Shown piece after piece: positions 7,148 to 14,414 of a stretch of 15,034 bases of DNA (the first letter of the stretch is position 1; every line of letters starts with the position of its first letter). The stretch is from Caryophanales bacterium. Lineage in GTDB: Bacteria; Bacillota_I; Bacilli_A; RFN20; CAG-826. The notes under the pieces are model-generated. The model had not been told where the DNA came from and ran no database searches. It was given only the letters and a program-made list of their open reading frames with translations. The stretch lies in contig JALEUF010000025.1 of the NCBI GenBank assembly GCA_022781015.1, forward strand, positions 1-15,034, in the 5' to 3' direction. Made by a program: the position numbers and the translations under genes.

Positions 7148-7176
7148 ATTATACTAATATTTTTCTATTGCTTAAA
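7148..7176 (-). promoter_or_regulatory. Promoter of the four-helix membrane protein gene
   Basis: Read on the minus strand: -35 box TTTAAG (7176-7171), 17-bp spacer and perfect -10 box TATAAT (7153-7148). This makes translation from the TTG at 7148 unlikely. Confidence 0.55.
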
Positions 7177-7249
7177 TGCAGTGGAAATTTAACAGCCAGA
7201 AGCGATAATAATTTAAGAAAGGCGTTTAACAAACGTACAGGGGATTACC

Positions 7250-7416
7250 ATGGAAATAAAAACAAAGAAATCTCTAATGAAGAATATCGCCATTTATTAA
7301 ATACCCTATATGGCTGTTTAAAAGAAGCCGATAATGGAAAAGAGTATAAAAAAATGGTTGGAGAAGAAATCATTAAAAGACACAATCGAAGACAATCTCC
7401 TTTGCTCAAACAATAA
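7250..7416 (+). pseudogene. Small ORF, apparently frameshifted near its start
   Basis: AGGGG (7239-7243) sits 6 nt before ATG 7250. In the ATG frame only 16 codons are read (MEIKTKKSLMKNIAIY, stop at 7300). The -1 frame, open from well upstream to TAA at 7416, reads as a plausible charged helical protein: KEISNEEYRHLLNTLYGC, then KEADNGKEYKKMVGEEI and KRHNRRQSPLLKQ. One extra A in the run at 7256-7260 would join ATG 7250 to it as a 55-residue protein starting MEIKNKEISNEEY. Only TTG starts without ribosome sites are available in the long frame. The family is not recognised. It is either a frameshifted relic, a sequencing error in the A run, or a frameshift-expressed gene. A 5-bp stem (CGTTT/AAACG, 7223-7235) precedes the ribosome site. 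Confidence 0.4.
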
Positions 7417-7483
7417 ATCACCCATTCCTTAATATAATTTGCCCAGTTCTTTATTACATTATTTTTAATAATAATAAAAGCCG

Positions 7484-7496
7484 TTAGTTTTACTAA
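7484..7496 (+). promoter_or_regulatory. Palindrome upstream of the GH31 gene, possible operator
   Basis: TTAGT-TTT-ACTAA is a perfect inverted repeat 21 bp before the original-looking GH31 start at 7518. It overlaps a possible -10 box TAAAAT (7494-7499). It lacks the central CG usual in LacI-family operators, so a link to the broken LacI gene downstream is only a guess. Confidence 0.25.
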
Positions 7497-7517
7497 AATT
7501 ATTATTGAGGTAAATAT

Positions 7518-7583
7518 ATGCTTGATAAACATCTAATAGCAGAAACCGATCCTATTTCTAAAAAGGAATCAATGGTTTTCTAG
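7518..7583 (+). pseudogene. N-terminal piece of GH31, cut off by in-frame TAG
   Basis: ATG 7518, with GAGG at 7507-7510, reads MLDKHLIAETDPISKKESMVF and stops at TAG 7581-7583. The frame then continues without a break as KNYR into the ATG at 7596 of the long GH31 frame. The joined sequence matches, from memory, the normal N-terminus of related GH31 enzymes (E-x-x-V-x-G-x-x-Y-R-x-T-V-L), so this segment belongs to the same protein. The ribosome site serves 7518; there is none before 7596. Confidence 0.75.
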
Positions 7584-7595
7584 AAGAATTACCGT

Positions 7596-9956
7596 ATGAC
7601 GGTTCTTTTTGATGAACTTTTTAGAATTGAGAAATCAAATAAAAAAGAATTTAACGATAAGGCAACCCAAACAGTTTGGTTCCGTAATAAAAAAACACCA
7701 AAATTCGAAATCCTAAAGCAAAATGAAACATCCATAAAGATTAGAACTAAAAAAGTAACTCTAGTCCTTATCGATAGCGATTCAATCGAAGATTCTTTTA
7801 TCATTCTAAAAGGCAAAGAAATCCATCTAGATAACAAAGAGAATCTAAAAGGTACATATAGGACATTAGACTGTTATGAAGGCAAATATTTTACTAATTA
7901 CAAAGAAGATGGCCTTAGAACTGAAATAAAGTTAGATAATGGGGTCACTAGCAGAAACGGAGTCGCTCTTATCGATGATAGTTCTTCTCTTTTGCTTAAT
8001 GATGAAGGTTCTTTAGAAAAAGCCATAGAAGGCCATAAAGACTATTACGTTTTTGCCTATGGACATAATTATAGAGCGGCAGTAAAAGCCTTATTTGAGA
8101 TTACTGGATATACCCCAATATTACCTAGATATGCCTTCGGCAACTGGTGGAGTAGGTATCATGAATATACCGATAAAGAATATTTGACACTCCTATACAA
8201 ATTTATCGATAGAGATGTTCCAATTACAGTTTCTACTATCGATATGGATTGGCATTATAATTCGAATAACCTAGACAAGGCCAAACACATTACCGAGTTA
8301 GGAAGAGATACTCCTTTCTATGGAGGAAAAGATGGCTGGACTGGATATAGTTGGAACAAAGATCTCTTCAAAGATTATAAAAAATTCCTGAAAGATATAT
8401 CTGATTTAGGTTTCCACATAACATTGAATCTACATCCAGCAGATGGAGTTAGATGGTTTGAAGATTGTTATAAAGACTTTGCAGTTGCAATGGATAAAGA
8501 TCCTATCAAAGGAGAACAAATCCCATTTGATTTCACTGATGATAAATACATCAATAACTACTTTAAAGTCATTCACAAACCTTATGAAAATGACGGGGTT
8601 AGTTTTTATTGGATTGATTGGCAGCAAGGTACTAATTCAAAGATGCCTGGACTAGATCCGTTATGGAGTTTAAACCACTACCATTGCCTAGATAATAGCC
8701 TCAATCATGAACATGGATTGATTTTGTCTAGATATTGTGGAATTGGCAGCCATAGATATCCAGTAGGTTTCTCTGGCGATACAGTTTCTAGCTGGGAAAC
8801 ATTGGATTACATCAGCGAATTTACATCCAAGTCCACCAATGTAGGCTACACATATTGGAGTCATGATATAGGTGGACATTATGGAGGAAGATTAGAATAT
8901 CAACTATATACTAGATTCCTTCAATTTGGAGTGTTCTCTCCTATAAATAGACTCCGCTCCTCTGATATGCCTATCATTTCAAAAGAGTCGTGGTATTACC
9001 TAAACGGAGTCGGGGACATTGCTATAAATTTCTTAAGATTAAGACACAGATTAATACCGTATCTATATTCAAGTTGCTACAAAACTCATCTAAAGGGTCT
9101 AGGTTTAGTCGGGCCGTTATATTATTTACTCGGAAGCAAAAAGAAAGCATATAACTATCCAAACGAATACATCTTCGCCCAAGATGGTTTTATAATCCCT
9201 GCCACCCATCCTCTTAATAAAGATGGATATACAATCGAAAAAGGATATCTACCAAAAGGAAGGTATTTTGATTTCTTCACTCATGATATCTACGAGATTA
9301 AAAAAGACAAAGAAATCAAATTTGCTAGAACCTTAGAAGGCTTCCCTTATTTAATTAAATCAGGTTCTTTTATCTCTCTTTCTCTAGATAAAATTAAATA
9401 TAACGAGGTAGATAATCCAAAGAAATTAAATCTAATTACTTCAAAAGGAAATGGGCTATATACCCTTTATGAAGACAAAGAAAAAGAGATATCTAAAACA
9501 ATATTTGAAAATAAATTAATAGATAAAAATACCCTGCAATTGTCCATTAATTTTGTTAAATCTAATAAAGTATTTAATGAAAATAGAACATTTGTCTTTG
9601 ATTACGTTGACTTAAAAGATGCAGATATAAAAGTCTTTGTTAACGGAATAGAATCAAACGACTTCAAGATCTTATATTCAGAAAATTTAAGGTTTGAGTT
9701 ACCAGTAGATAACAAGTCAAAATACCTAATCAAAATTACATTCAAAGATGAAGATAGATTTAACGAAATCAAAGACAATTTAAAACGCATCTTGTATTCA
9801 ATTGATGTAACGGCAAAAGATAAATATGGACTTTATGATCAAATTCTTAAAAATCTAAAAAATATAGCAGAAATTACTAAGGCCATAAAAGAAAGCGAGG
9901 CACTAAATAAATCTCAAAAAATTAGATTATTAGAAGTCTCCATGTCTATTGAATAA
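7596..9956 (+). CDS. Glycoside hydrolase family 31 (alpha-glucosidase-like)
   Basis: The intact frame is 786 residues; with the 26 codons upstream (7518-7595) the ancestral protein would be 812. GH31 enzymes hydrolyse alpha-linked sugars with retention. Layout: N-terminal beta-sandwich (1-165), catalytic barrel from LPRYAFGNWWSRYHEY (about 176-191), the nucleophile D341 in FYWIDWQQG, acid/base candidate D395 in GFSGDTVSSWETL, and WSHDIGGHYGG (421-431). A C-terminal beta-sandwich follows (about 530-730), then a helical tail. No signal peptide is seen, so it is probably cytoplasmic. An in-frame TAG at 7581 separates the ribosome site and first 21 codons from this frame. Translation could reinitiate at ATG 7596, but the loss of N-terminal strands would probably impair folding. 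Precise substrate unknown; alpha-glucosides are most likely. Confidence 0.9.
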   Translation: MTVLFDELFRIEKSNKKEFNDKATQTVWFRNKKTPKFEILKQNETSIKIRTKKVTLVLIDSDSIEDSFIILKGKEIHLDNKENLKGTYRTLDCYEGKYFTNYKEDGLRTEIKLDNGVTSRNGVALIDDSSSLLLNDEGSLEKAIEGHKDYYVFAYGHNYRAAVKALFEITGYTPILPRYAFGNWWSRYHEYTDKEYLTLLYKFIDRDVPITVSTIDMDWHYNSNNLDKAKHITELGRDTPFYGGKDGWTGYSWNKDLFKDYKKFLKDISDLGFHITLNLHPADGVRWFEDCYKDFAVAMDKDPIKGEQIPFDFTDDKYINNYFKVIHKPYENDGVSFYWIDWQQGTNSKMPGLDPLWSLNHYHCLDNSLNHEHGLILSRYCGIGSHRYPVGFSGDTVSSWETLDYISEFTSKSTNVGYTYWSHDIGGHYGGRLEYQLYTRFLQFGVFSPINRLRSSDMPIISKESWYYLNGVGDIAINFLRLRHRLIPYLYSSCYKTHLKGLGLVGPLYYLLGSKKKAYNYPNEYIFAQDGFIIPATHPLNKDGYTIEKGYLPKGRYFDFFTHDIYEIKKDKEIKFARTLEGFPYLIKSGSFISLSLDKIKYNEVDNPKKLNLITSKGNGLYTLYEDKEKEISKTIFENKLIDKNTLQLSINFVKSNKVFNENRTFVFDYVDLKDADIKVFVNGIESNDFKILYSENLRFELPVDNKSKYLIKITFKDEDRFNEIKDNLKRILYSIDVTAKDKYGLYDQILKNLKNIAEITKAIKESEALNKSQKIRLLEVSMSIE

Positions 9957-9994
9957 AAAAGTGGTAAATTGTTATTTTTAACATCTAAGAATAA

Positions 9995-10023
9995 TTCAAT
10001 TGCTCATTTCTAATTATTATAAT
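9995..10023 (+). promoter_or_regulatory. Promoter of the esterase-GH3 operon
   Basis: TTCAAT (9995-10000), 17-bp spacer and TATAAT (10018-10023), 28 nt before the ATG at 10052. The 95-bp gap after the GH31 stop and this promoter suggest separate transcription from GH31. GTTA-TTTT-TAAC at 9971-9982 is a small inverted repeat upstream. Confidence 0.5.
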
Positions 10024-10051
10024 AAGGATAAGAAAAAGAGGTCTAAAACCC

Positions 10052-10876
10052 ATGATTTATAAAACAGTAAATCTAAAAGATGAATACCCGATGCTAAAAA
10101 AGGATGTAAAACTACATTGCTATTGTCCTTCTAATTTTGATGAATTTAGCAAAAATAGAATTAGGAAATGTGTTTTAACAATACCAGGTGGAGCTTATTG
10201 TTTTGTTTCAGAAAGAGAAGCTGAACCTGTTGTCTTAAAATTTCTTAGCGAAGATTTAGCTTGCTTCCTGTTAGAATACAATTTAGGCCCTTATGACTAC
10301 CCCTATCCAATGATTGAAGGGTTCGCAGCACTTAGCTATATAAGAAAACATAAGGATGAATTCCATGTCGACCCTGACCATATCATCGTTACAGGATTCT
10401 CGGCTGGAGGGCATTTTGCAGCTTCGTTAGGTGCTTTTTGTAAAAAACAAGATTATGCCGACTACTTAAAAGTAAAACTAGAAGACATTAAGGTAAACGG
10501 CTTAATACTTTCTTATCCAGTTATCACAATGTATGAACCTACAAATGGTTCAACTAGAGACCAATTATTAAACAATAGACCAGATCTAAAAGACTATTAT
10601 TCCATAGAAAAGCAAGTAACACCTGATTACCCTACTACATTTATTTGGACTACAGATGCCGATACTTGTGTAAATAGCATGAACACATTAGGCCTAGCGC
10701 TAGCTTTAAAGAAAAATAAGGTCAAGTTCGAATTACATTATTATCCAGTTGGAGAGCACGGGGCTAGCCTAGCAAACGAAATTGTTAATCCAAAAGATGA
10801 ATATTTGACTAATACATTGTCCTATATAGCTTCTTGGATTGATTTGGCCATTAATTTCATAAAGAAAATTGCATGA
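10052..10876 (+). CDS. Alpha/beta-hydrolase, esterase/lipase-like (Aes/BD-FAE type)
   Basis: This 274-residue cytoplasmic protein has the core of small carbohydrate-linked esterases. PGGAYCFVSEREAEP (45-59) corresponds to the HGGGY oxyanion-hole region. The nucleophile is S117 in VTGFSAGGHFAASLGA, the acid is D204 in WTTDADTCVNS, and the base is H236 in PVGEHGASLANE. GPYDYPYPMIEGFAALSYIRKH before the elbow is usual for the group. Such enzymes remove acetyl or other acyl groups from sugars, so here it may deacylate the substrates of the neighbouring glycosidases; the substrate is inferred from context only. AAGAGGT precedes the start at 9 nt. The stop is 10 nt before the GH3 start, so the two form one operon. 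Confidence 0.87.
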   Translation: MIYKTVNLKDEYPMLKKDVKLHCYCPSNFDEFSKNRIRKCVLTIPGGAYCFVSEREAEPVVLKFLSEDLACFLLEYNLGPYDYPYPMIEGFAALSYIRKHKDEFHVDPDHIIVTGFSAGGHFAASLGAFCKKQDYADYLKVKLEDIKVNGLILSYPVITMYEPTNGSTRDQLLNNRPDLKDYYSIEKQVTPDYPTTFIWTTDADTCVNSMNTLGLALALKKNKVKFELHYYPVGEHGASLANEIVNPKDEYLTNTLSYIASWIDLAINFIKKIA

Positions 10877-10886
10877 GGAAACAAAA

Positions 10887-12860
10887 ATGAAAAAAATCAC
10901 TGCTAAAGAATTAACAAATGAAGAAAAAGCCAAATTAGTAATTGGGAAAAACACTTGGCACAATGAAGATTTAGGAGGTAAGGTTCCTGTTTTCATGATG
11001 TCAGATGGTCCAGTCGGGGTTAGACATCCTCGTGATGTAAATTCTGCTACATCTAATACCGCTCCTTCTATTGCCTATCCTTGCTTTGAAGTATTATCAC
11101 AAACTTGGAATCTAGAATTAGCAAATAAATTAGGTAAAGCCATCGCTAACGACTGCATGGATTTAGATATCGATGTAATTTTAGGGCCTGGGGTAAACAT
11201 CAAGCGCTTGCCTATCAACGGGAGAAACTTTGAATATCTTTCAGAAGATCCATTACTAGCAGGCTTACTAGCTAAAAGTTATATCGAAGGAGTCCAAAAC
11301 GAAAATGTCGGGGCTTGCTTAAAACATTATTGTTGCAACAACACCGAATCATCTAGAAACTACAAATCAATGGATGTTTCTACTAGGGCATTAAGGGAAA
11401 TATACCTAAAACCTTTCGAGATTGCCTCTAAAGCAAAGCCATGGGAAGTAATGTGTTCCTATAACCTAGTCAATGGTTGCAGAATGAGCGAAAACAAAAA
11501 ATTATACAACATCCTAAGAAATGAATTTGGCTTTGATGGACTAATCGTCTCTGACTGGGGAGCCGTCATGGACAGGGAGAAATCCTTAAACGCCGGTTTA
11601 GATTTAGAAATGCCCTATTCAAAAGAGCATCTTGATGATTTGCTAAACAAAATAAAAGAAGACCAGATTGATTTAGACCAATTAAATACCTGCGCCCAAA
11701 GAGTTATTGATTTTGCTTTCAAGGCCGAAAATACAAGGCCTTTAAGAAAAAAGACTTTATCAATAGAAGATAGATATGACATTGCTAGAGAAATCGCTAA
11801 CGAAGGTATTGTCTTATTAAAAAACGAAAACAATGTCTTACCTTTAAACCCAAAGGAAGAAAGGTTACTAGTTTCCGGCGCTCCTTTAAATTGGTATGTC
11901 TATGGAGGGGGTTCTAGCGAAGTCACTCCTTTAAATGAATATGTAAAACTACTGGATGCCTTAAAAGAAGAAGGTTTCAATGCGAAAGGGGCCAACGCTC
12001 TTGAATTCAATAGAGGTCCAGTTAGTTGCGTAGGAAACCTAGTGGGTGCCCTAAATCAAACAATAAAAGAAAATATCACAACTTCCATTGTAACCATTTC
12101 TCAGGACAACTGGGAACAATCAGAAGGCTATAATAGGCAAAACTTACTCCTTTCCAATGAACAAGTATCTTTAATTCACGAAGTTGCCAAAGTCAGCAAG
12201 AAGACAGTAGTTATTATCTATGCAGGGGCTCCTATTGAAATGGGAGAATGGATTGATGAAGTAGATGCAGTCATCTGGGCAAGCTATACAGGCGAAAAAG
12301 GAAATGAATCAATTGCCAAGATTTTATCTGGTAAAGTCAATCCTTCCGGAAAAACAAGCGAGACGTTCCCTCTTTTACTAGAAGATTTCGATTCAATAAA
12401 TGCTTATGAAGATGCTAGAAGTTGCGTTTATGAAGAAGATCTAAATGTCGGATACCGCCAATTTGTAACAGATAACACCCCGGTCTTATTCCCATTCGGC
12501 TATGGTCTTTCTTATTCTAATTTTGAATATGACAATTTGAAATTAAGCAAGGAAGACAAGAAGGCTATTGTAGAATTCGATGTTACAAATACTTCAAATA
12601 TAGATGGCAAAGAAGTTGCAGAAGTATACGTTGAAGATCTAACTAGAGTTACCTATAGGCCAAAATATGAACTAAAGGGATTTGAAAAGGCCTTAATCAA
12701 GGCAAAGCAAACAAAGCACTTTAGAATCGAATTAGGTGAAGATGCATTCCAATATTACTCCACTTCTTATGATAAATGGACCGTTAACCATGGAGTATTC
12801 AAAATCATGGTTGGAAAGAATTGTCTAGATATCGAATTAGAAGAGAAGATTGAATATTAA
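10887..12860 (+). CDS. Glycoside hydrolase family 3 (beta-glucosidase-like)
   Basis: The start is ATG 10887 (MKKITAKELTNEEK), with GAGGA 7 nt upstream; a TTG frame start at 10869 inside the preceding gene is not credible. The 657-residue protein has the GH3 barrel first: SDGPVGVR near the start, INGRNFEYLSEDP (about 110-122), K146-H147, and the nucleophile D223 in GLIVSDWGAV. Next comes the (alpha/beta)6 sandwich from EGIVLLKNENNVLPL, with acid/base candidate E413 in SEGYNR, and a fibronectin-III-like domain after FGYGLSYSNFEY, containing ELKGFEKALIKA. No PA14 insert and no signal peptide are seen, so it should act in the cytoplasm on imported beta-glucosides or similar glycosides. It follows the esterase by 10 nt and precedes the LacI remnant by 41 bp. 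Confidence 0.93.
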   Translation: MKKITAKELTNEEKAKLVIGKNTWHNEDLGGKVPVFMMSDGPVGVRHPRDVNSATSNTAPSIAYPCFEVLSQTWNLELANKLGKAIANDCMDLDIDVILGPGVNIKRLPINGRNFEYLSEDPLLAGLLAKSYIEGVQNENVGACLKHYCCNNTESSRNYKSMDVSTRALREIYLKPFEIASKAKPWEVMCSYNLVNGCRMSENKKLYNILRNEFGFDGLIVSDWGAVMDREKSLNAGLDLEMPYSKEHLDDLLNKIKEDQIDLDQLNTCAQRVIDFAFKAENTRPLRKKTLSIEDRYDIAREIANEGIVLLKNENNVLPLNPKEERLLVSGAPLNWYVYGGGSSEVTPLNEYVKLLDALKEEGFNAKGANALEFNRGPVSCVGNLVGALNQTIKENITTSIVTISQDNWEQSEGYNRQNLLLSNEQVSLIHEVAKVSKKTVVIIYAGAPIEMGEWIDEVDAVIWASYTGEKGNESIAKILSGKVNPSGKTSETFPLLLEDFDSINAYEDARSCVYEEDLNVGYRQFVTDNTPVLFPFGYGLSYSNFEYDNLKLSKEDKKAIVEFDVTNTSNIDGKEVAEVYVEDLTRVTYRPKYELKGFEKALIKAKQTKHFRIELGEDAFQYYSTSYDKWTVNHGVFKIMVGKNCLDIELEEKIEY

Positions 12861-12901
12861 TAAGAGTCATATTATTTTTATATTGAAGAAGGTAATTAGT
12901 T

Positions 12902-13172
12902 ATGACTAATAAAGCGACTGGATTAAAAGAAATTGCCTACGAGGTTGGTTTATCAATTAATACAGTTTCACGCGCTTTAAGGAATTGCGATGATATTGCC
13001 GAATTCACTAAGAAAATGATTAGAGAGAAAGCATATGAACTCGGTTATATGCCGAATACAGTATCTCAATTCTTAATTTGCATCTTCGAATTTGTTTTCT
13101 GCCATAATTAATCTCTTTAACGACCATAAAAATTATAGCAAAGAATTATTAATCTATATTGTTTCGATTTGA
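12902..13172 (+). pseudogene. LacI-family regulator remnant (internal deletion and frameshift)
   Basis: ATG 12902 with AAGG upstream opens a textbook LacI helix-turn-helix and hinge: GLKEIAYEVGLSINTVSRAL, then a second block ending MIREKAYELGYMPNTVSQFL. After residue 60 the similarity ends and the frame closes at 13111 (69 residues, against about 330 for the family). In the +1 frame, 13077-13172 reads FASSNLFSAIINLFNDHKN followed by YSKELLIYIVSI, which resembles the start of the LacI sugar-binding domain. A deletion of roughly 15-20 codons with a frameshift near 13071-13077 best explains this; everything after is lost. The full gene would have regulated the adjacent glycosidase cluster. A free DNA-binding domain could still weakly bind an operator, but lacks the dimerisation and ligand domain. 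Confidence 0.8.
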
Positions 13173-13196
13173 TTATTAAAAATAATGGAAAGAAAC

Positions 13197-13715
13197 CTAT
13201 TTTAGCAAATCGGCCAAAGCGTATTCGCCGTGATTAATTTTTGATACTTTTTTATATCTTTTTATAGCAGTTATCAACTTATCTAAATCTTTAAAATAGG
13301 CTTCGATAAATACAGGACGTTTTACGTTTGAATAACCAAGAAACGACTTGCAATATTTGCTAGGCTTTAAATTTGATCCTTTAAATTCCTTATATTTGTC
13401 TTTGCTTAAAATTACAAGCATTTCAATTTCTGGCGCAGTTACAACGTTAATTACGTCCACCTTATGAGCATAGGCCTTACTTCAAGCAAACCTTTCTCTT
13501 CTAGAATCTAAAATACGTAATACAGTTACTTTCTCATTGAAATACTTTCGTAAATATTGAGTTTCAAAATCCCTAGCTTTGCGACATCTGAGTATTTCCC
13601 CTTCAAGTAAATCATCATAAGAAAAAATAAGGGAATTTGAATCAAGAAGTAATTCAATAATTGTTTTTTCTGCGCCGCCTTCGCAAATGCAAGCTACATA
13701 CTTAGATAGTTTCAT
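13197..13715 (-). pseudogene. Toprim/RloB-like partner of an AAA ATPase, split by in-frame TGA
   Basis: Two pieces of one minus-strand frame, 13715-13482 (77 codons) and 13481-13197, are separated only by TGA at 13484-13482. The joined protein (about 172 residues) starts MKLSKYVACICEGGAEKTII, where the C-E-G-x-x-E pattern recalls RloB/DUF4276- and Toprim-type nucleases. It continues with VLRILDSRRERF, TAPEIEMLVILSKDKYKEF, KPSKYCKSFLGY, and ends GEYALADLLK. The assignment is by motif and partnership, not a firm family match. The stop replaces a hydrophobic position, and TTA to TGA would need one change. Its ATG overlaps the ATPase stop as ATGA, so the two were one translational unit. TGA ends other genes here, so read-through as Trp is not expected. 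Confidence 0.7.
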
Positions 13716-14359
13716 CTTCCAGCCTTCTTAAGACTAACAAGATGTCTTTTTAAATTAATATAAGAATCATAAGATGGCGTTGTTCCGCTTAAGAACCCAC
13801 TTTCATAAGCTTCGCTCTTCTTTATATCATTTCTTTTTAAAAGAGTGGAAAGATTATCTATAGTTATCCCACCCTTATTTCTAACTATATAAATGCAGTC
13901 ATTTCTATCAAACTCATTTAAAATTTCAGCATAATGTGTCGAAAAAACTAATGAAGCACCAGCTTTATTAACTTTTTCATCCATAAACAGTCTAACAAGA
14001 GTAGAGACAATCTCATGGTTAAAATGATTCTCTAATTCATCAATTATCAAATATCCTCCACTAGAGAACATTTTTATCGCGGATAGAAAAGTATTAATTC
14101 CTTTTATCGTTCCGGAAGACAAATATCTATCAACATCCGCAATATGTTCTAATTTTATTTCATCCTTACCAAAAAATTTAAGTCGTCCACCAATTCCGCC
14201 ATTATTGTTTTCAACATTGATGTATTCAATGTTTGGATCAAAAAAGCCAATTAATTCAACAGGACAGTCTTCAGCCAAAGTTAGTTTATTTATATTCGTA
14301 TATCTAAGCATATCGACGAAAGCAAAATTGTTTTTTCTCTTCTTATTAAAGGCAACCAT
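13712..14359 (-). pseudogene. C-terminal half of an AAA/ABC-type ATPase (AAA_15-like), P-loop missing
   Basis: The 215 residues show the C-terminal half of ATPases of the AAA_15/OLD-related type. YLSSGTIKGINTF (79-91) is the ABC signature-like motif, GGYLIIDELENHF (101-113) holds Walker B with D107-E108, and LVFSTHYAEIL (138-147) contains the switch histidine H142. The ending SGTTPSYDSYINLKRHL is usual for the group. Family members are about 400-450 residues with a Walker A near residue 40; none is present here or upstream. The frame stays open back to a TAA near 14427, coding GARNEEAFLLDDVSI, so a 5' part has been lost. ATG 14359 overlaps a short leader stop (TAATG). The gene is coupled to the Toprim-like partner; intact pairs of this kind act in anti-phage defence. 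This copy should not bind ATP. Confidence 0.78.
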
Positions 14360-14394
14360 TATACTGACGTCATCAAGAAGAAAGGCTTCTTCAT
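14359..14394 (-). CDS. Eleven-codon leader ORF before the ATPase remnant
   Basis: ATG 14394 has AGGGG (14405-14401) 6 nt upstream and reads MKKPFFLMTSV, ending at a TAA that overlaps the ATPase ATG as TAATG. Ribosomes ending here could restart on the ATPase fragment, which has no ribosome site of its own. The ORF may be an accident of the truncation. Confidence 0.35.
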   Translation of the reverse strand: MKKPFFLMTSV

Positions 14395-14414
14395 TTCTCG
14401 CCCCTATAAGAGGC

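Noticed and set aside
7141..7250. Translation of the plus-strand small ORF from TTG 7141
   Set aside because: It has no ribosome site and lies within the promoter of the divergent membrane-protein gene.
10869..10886. GH3 start at TTG 10869
   Set aside because: It overlaps the end of the esterase gene without a ribosome site; ATG 10887 has GAGGA 7 nt upstream and fits the family N-terminus.
13172..13186. ATTATT-AAA-AATAAT hairpin as terminator between lacI remnant and the Toprim-like gene
   Set aside because: The stem is six A-T pairs only, too weak, and no T-run follows.
13482..13484. TGA decoded as tryptophan, as in Mollicutes
   Set aside because: The polymerase, antitoxin, ATPase and esterase genes all end at TGA, each within or next to an overlapping start or the next ribosome site, and tryptophan is TGG in every intact gene.
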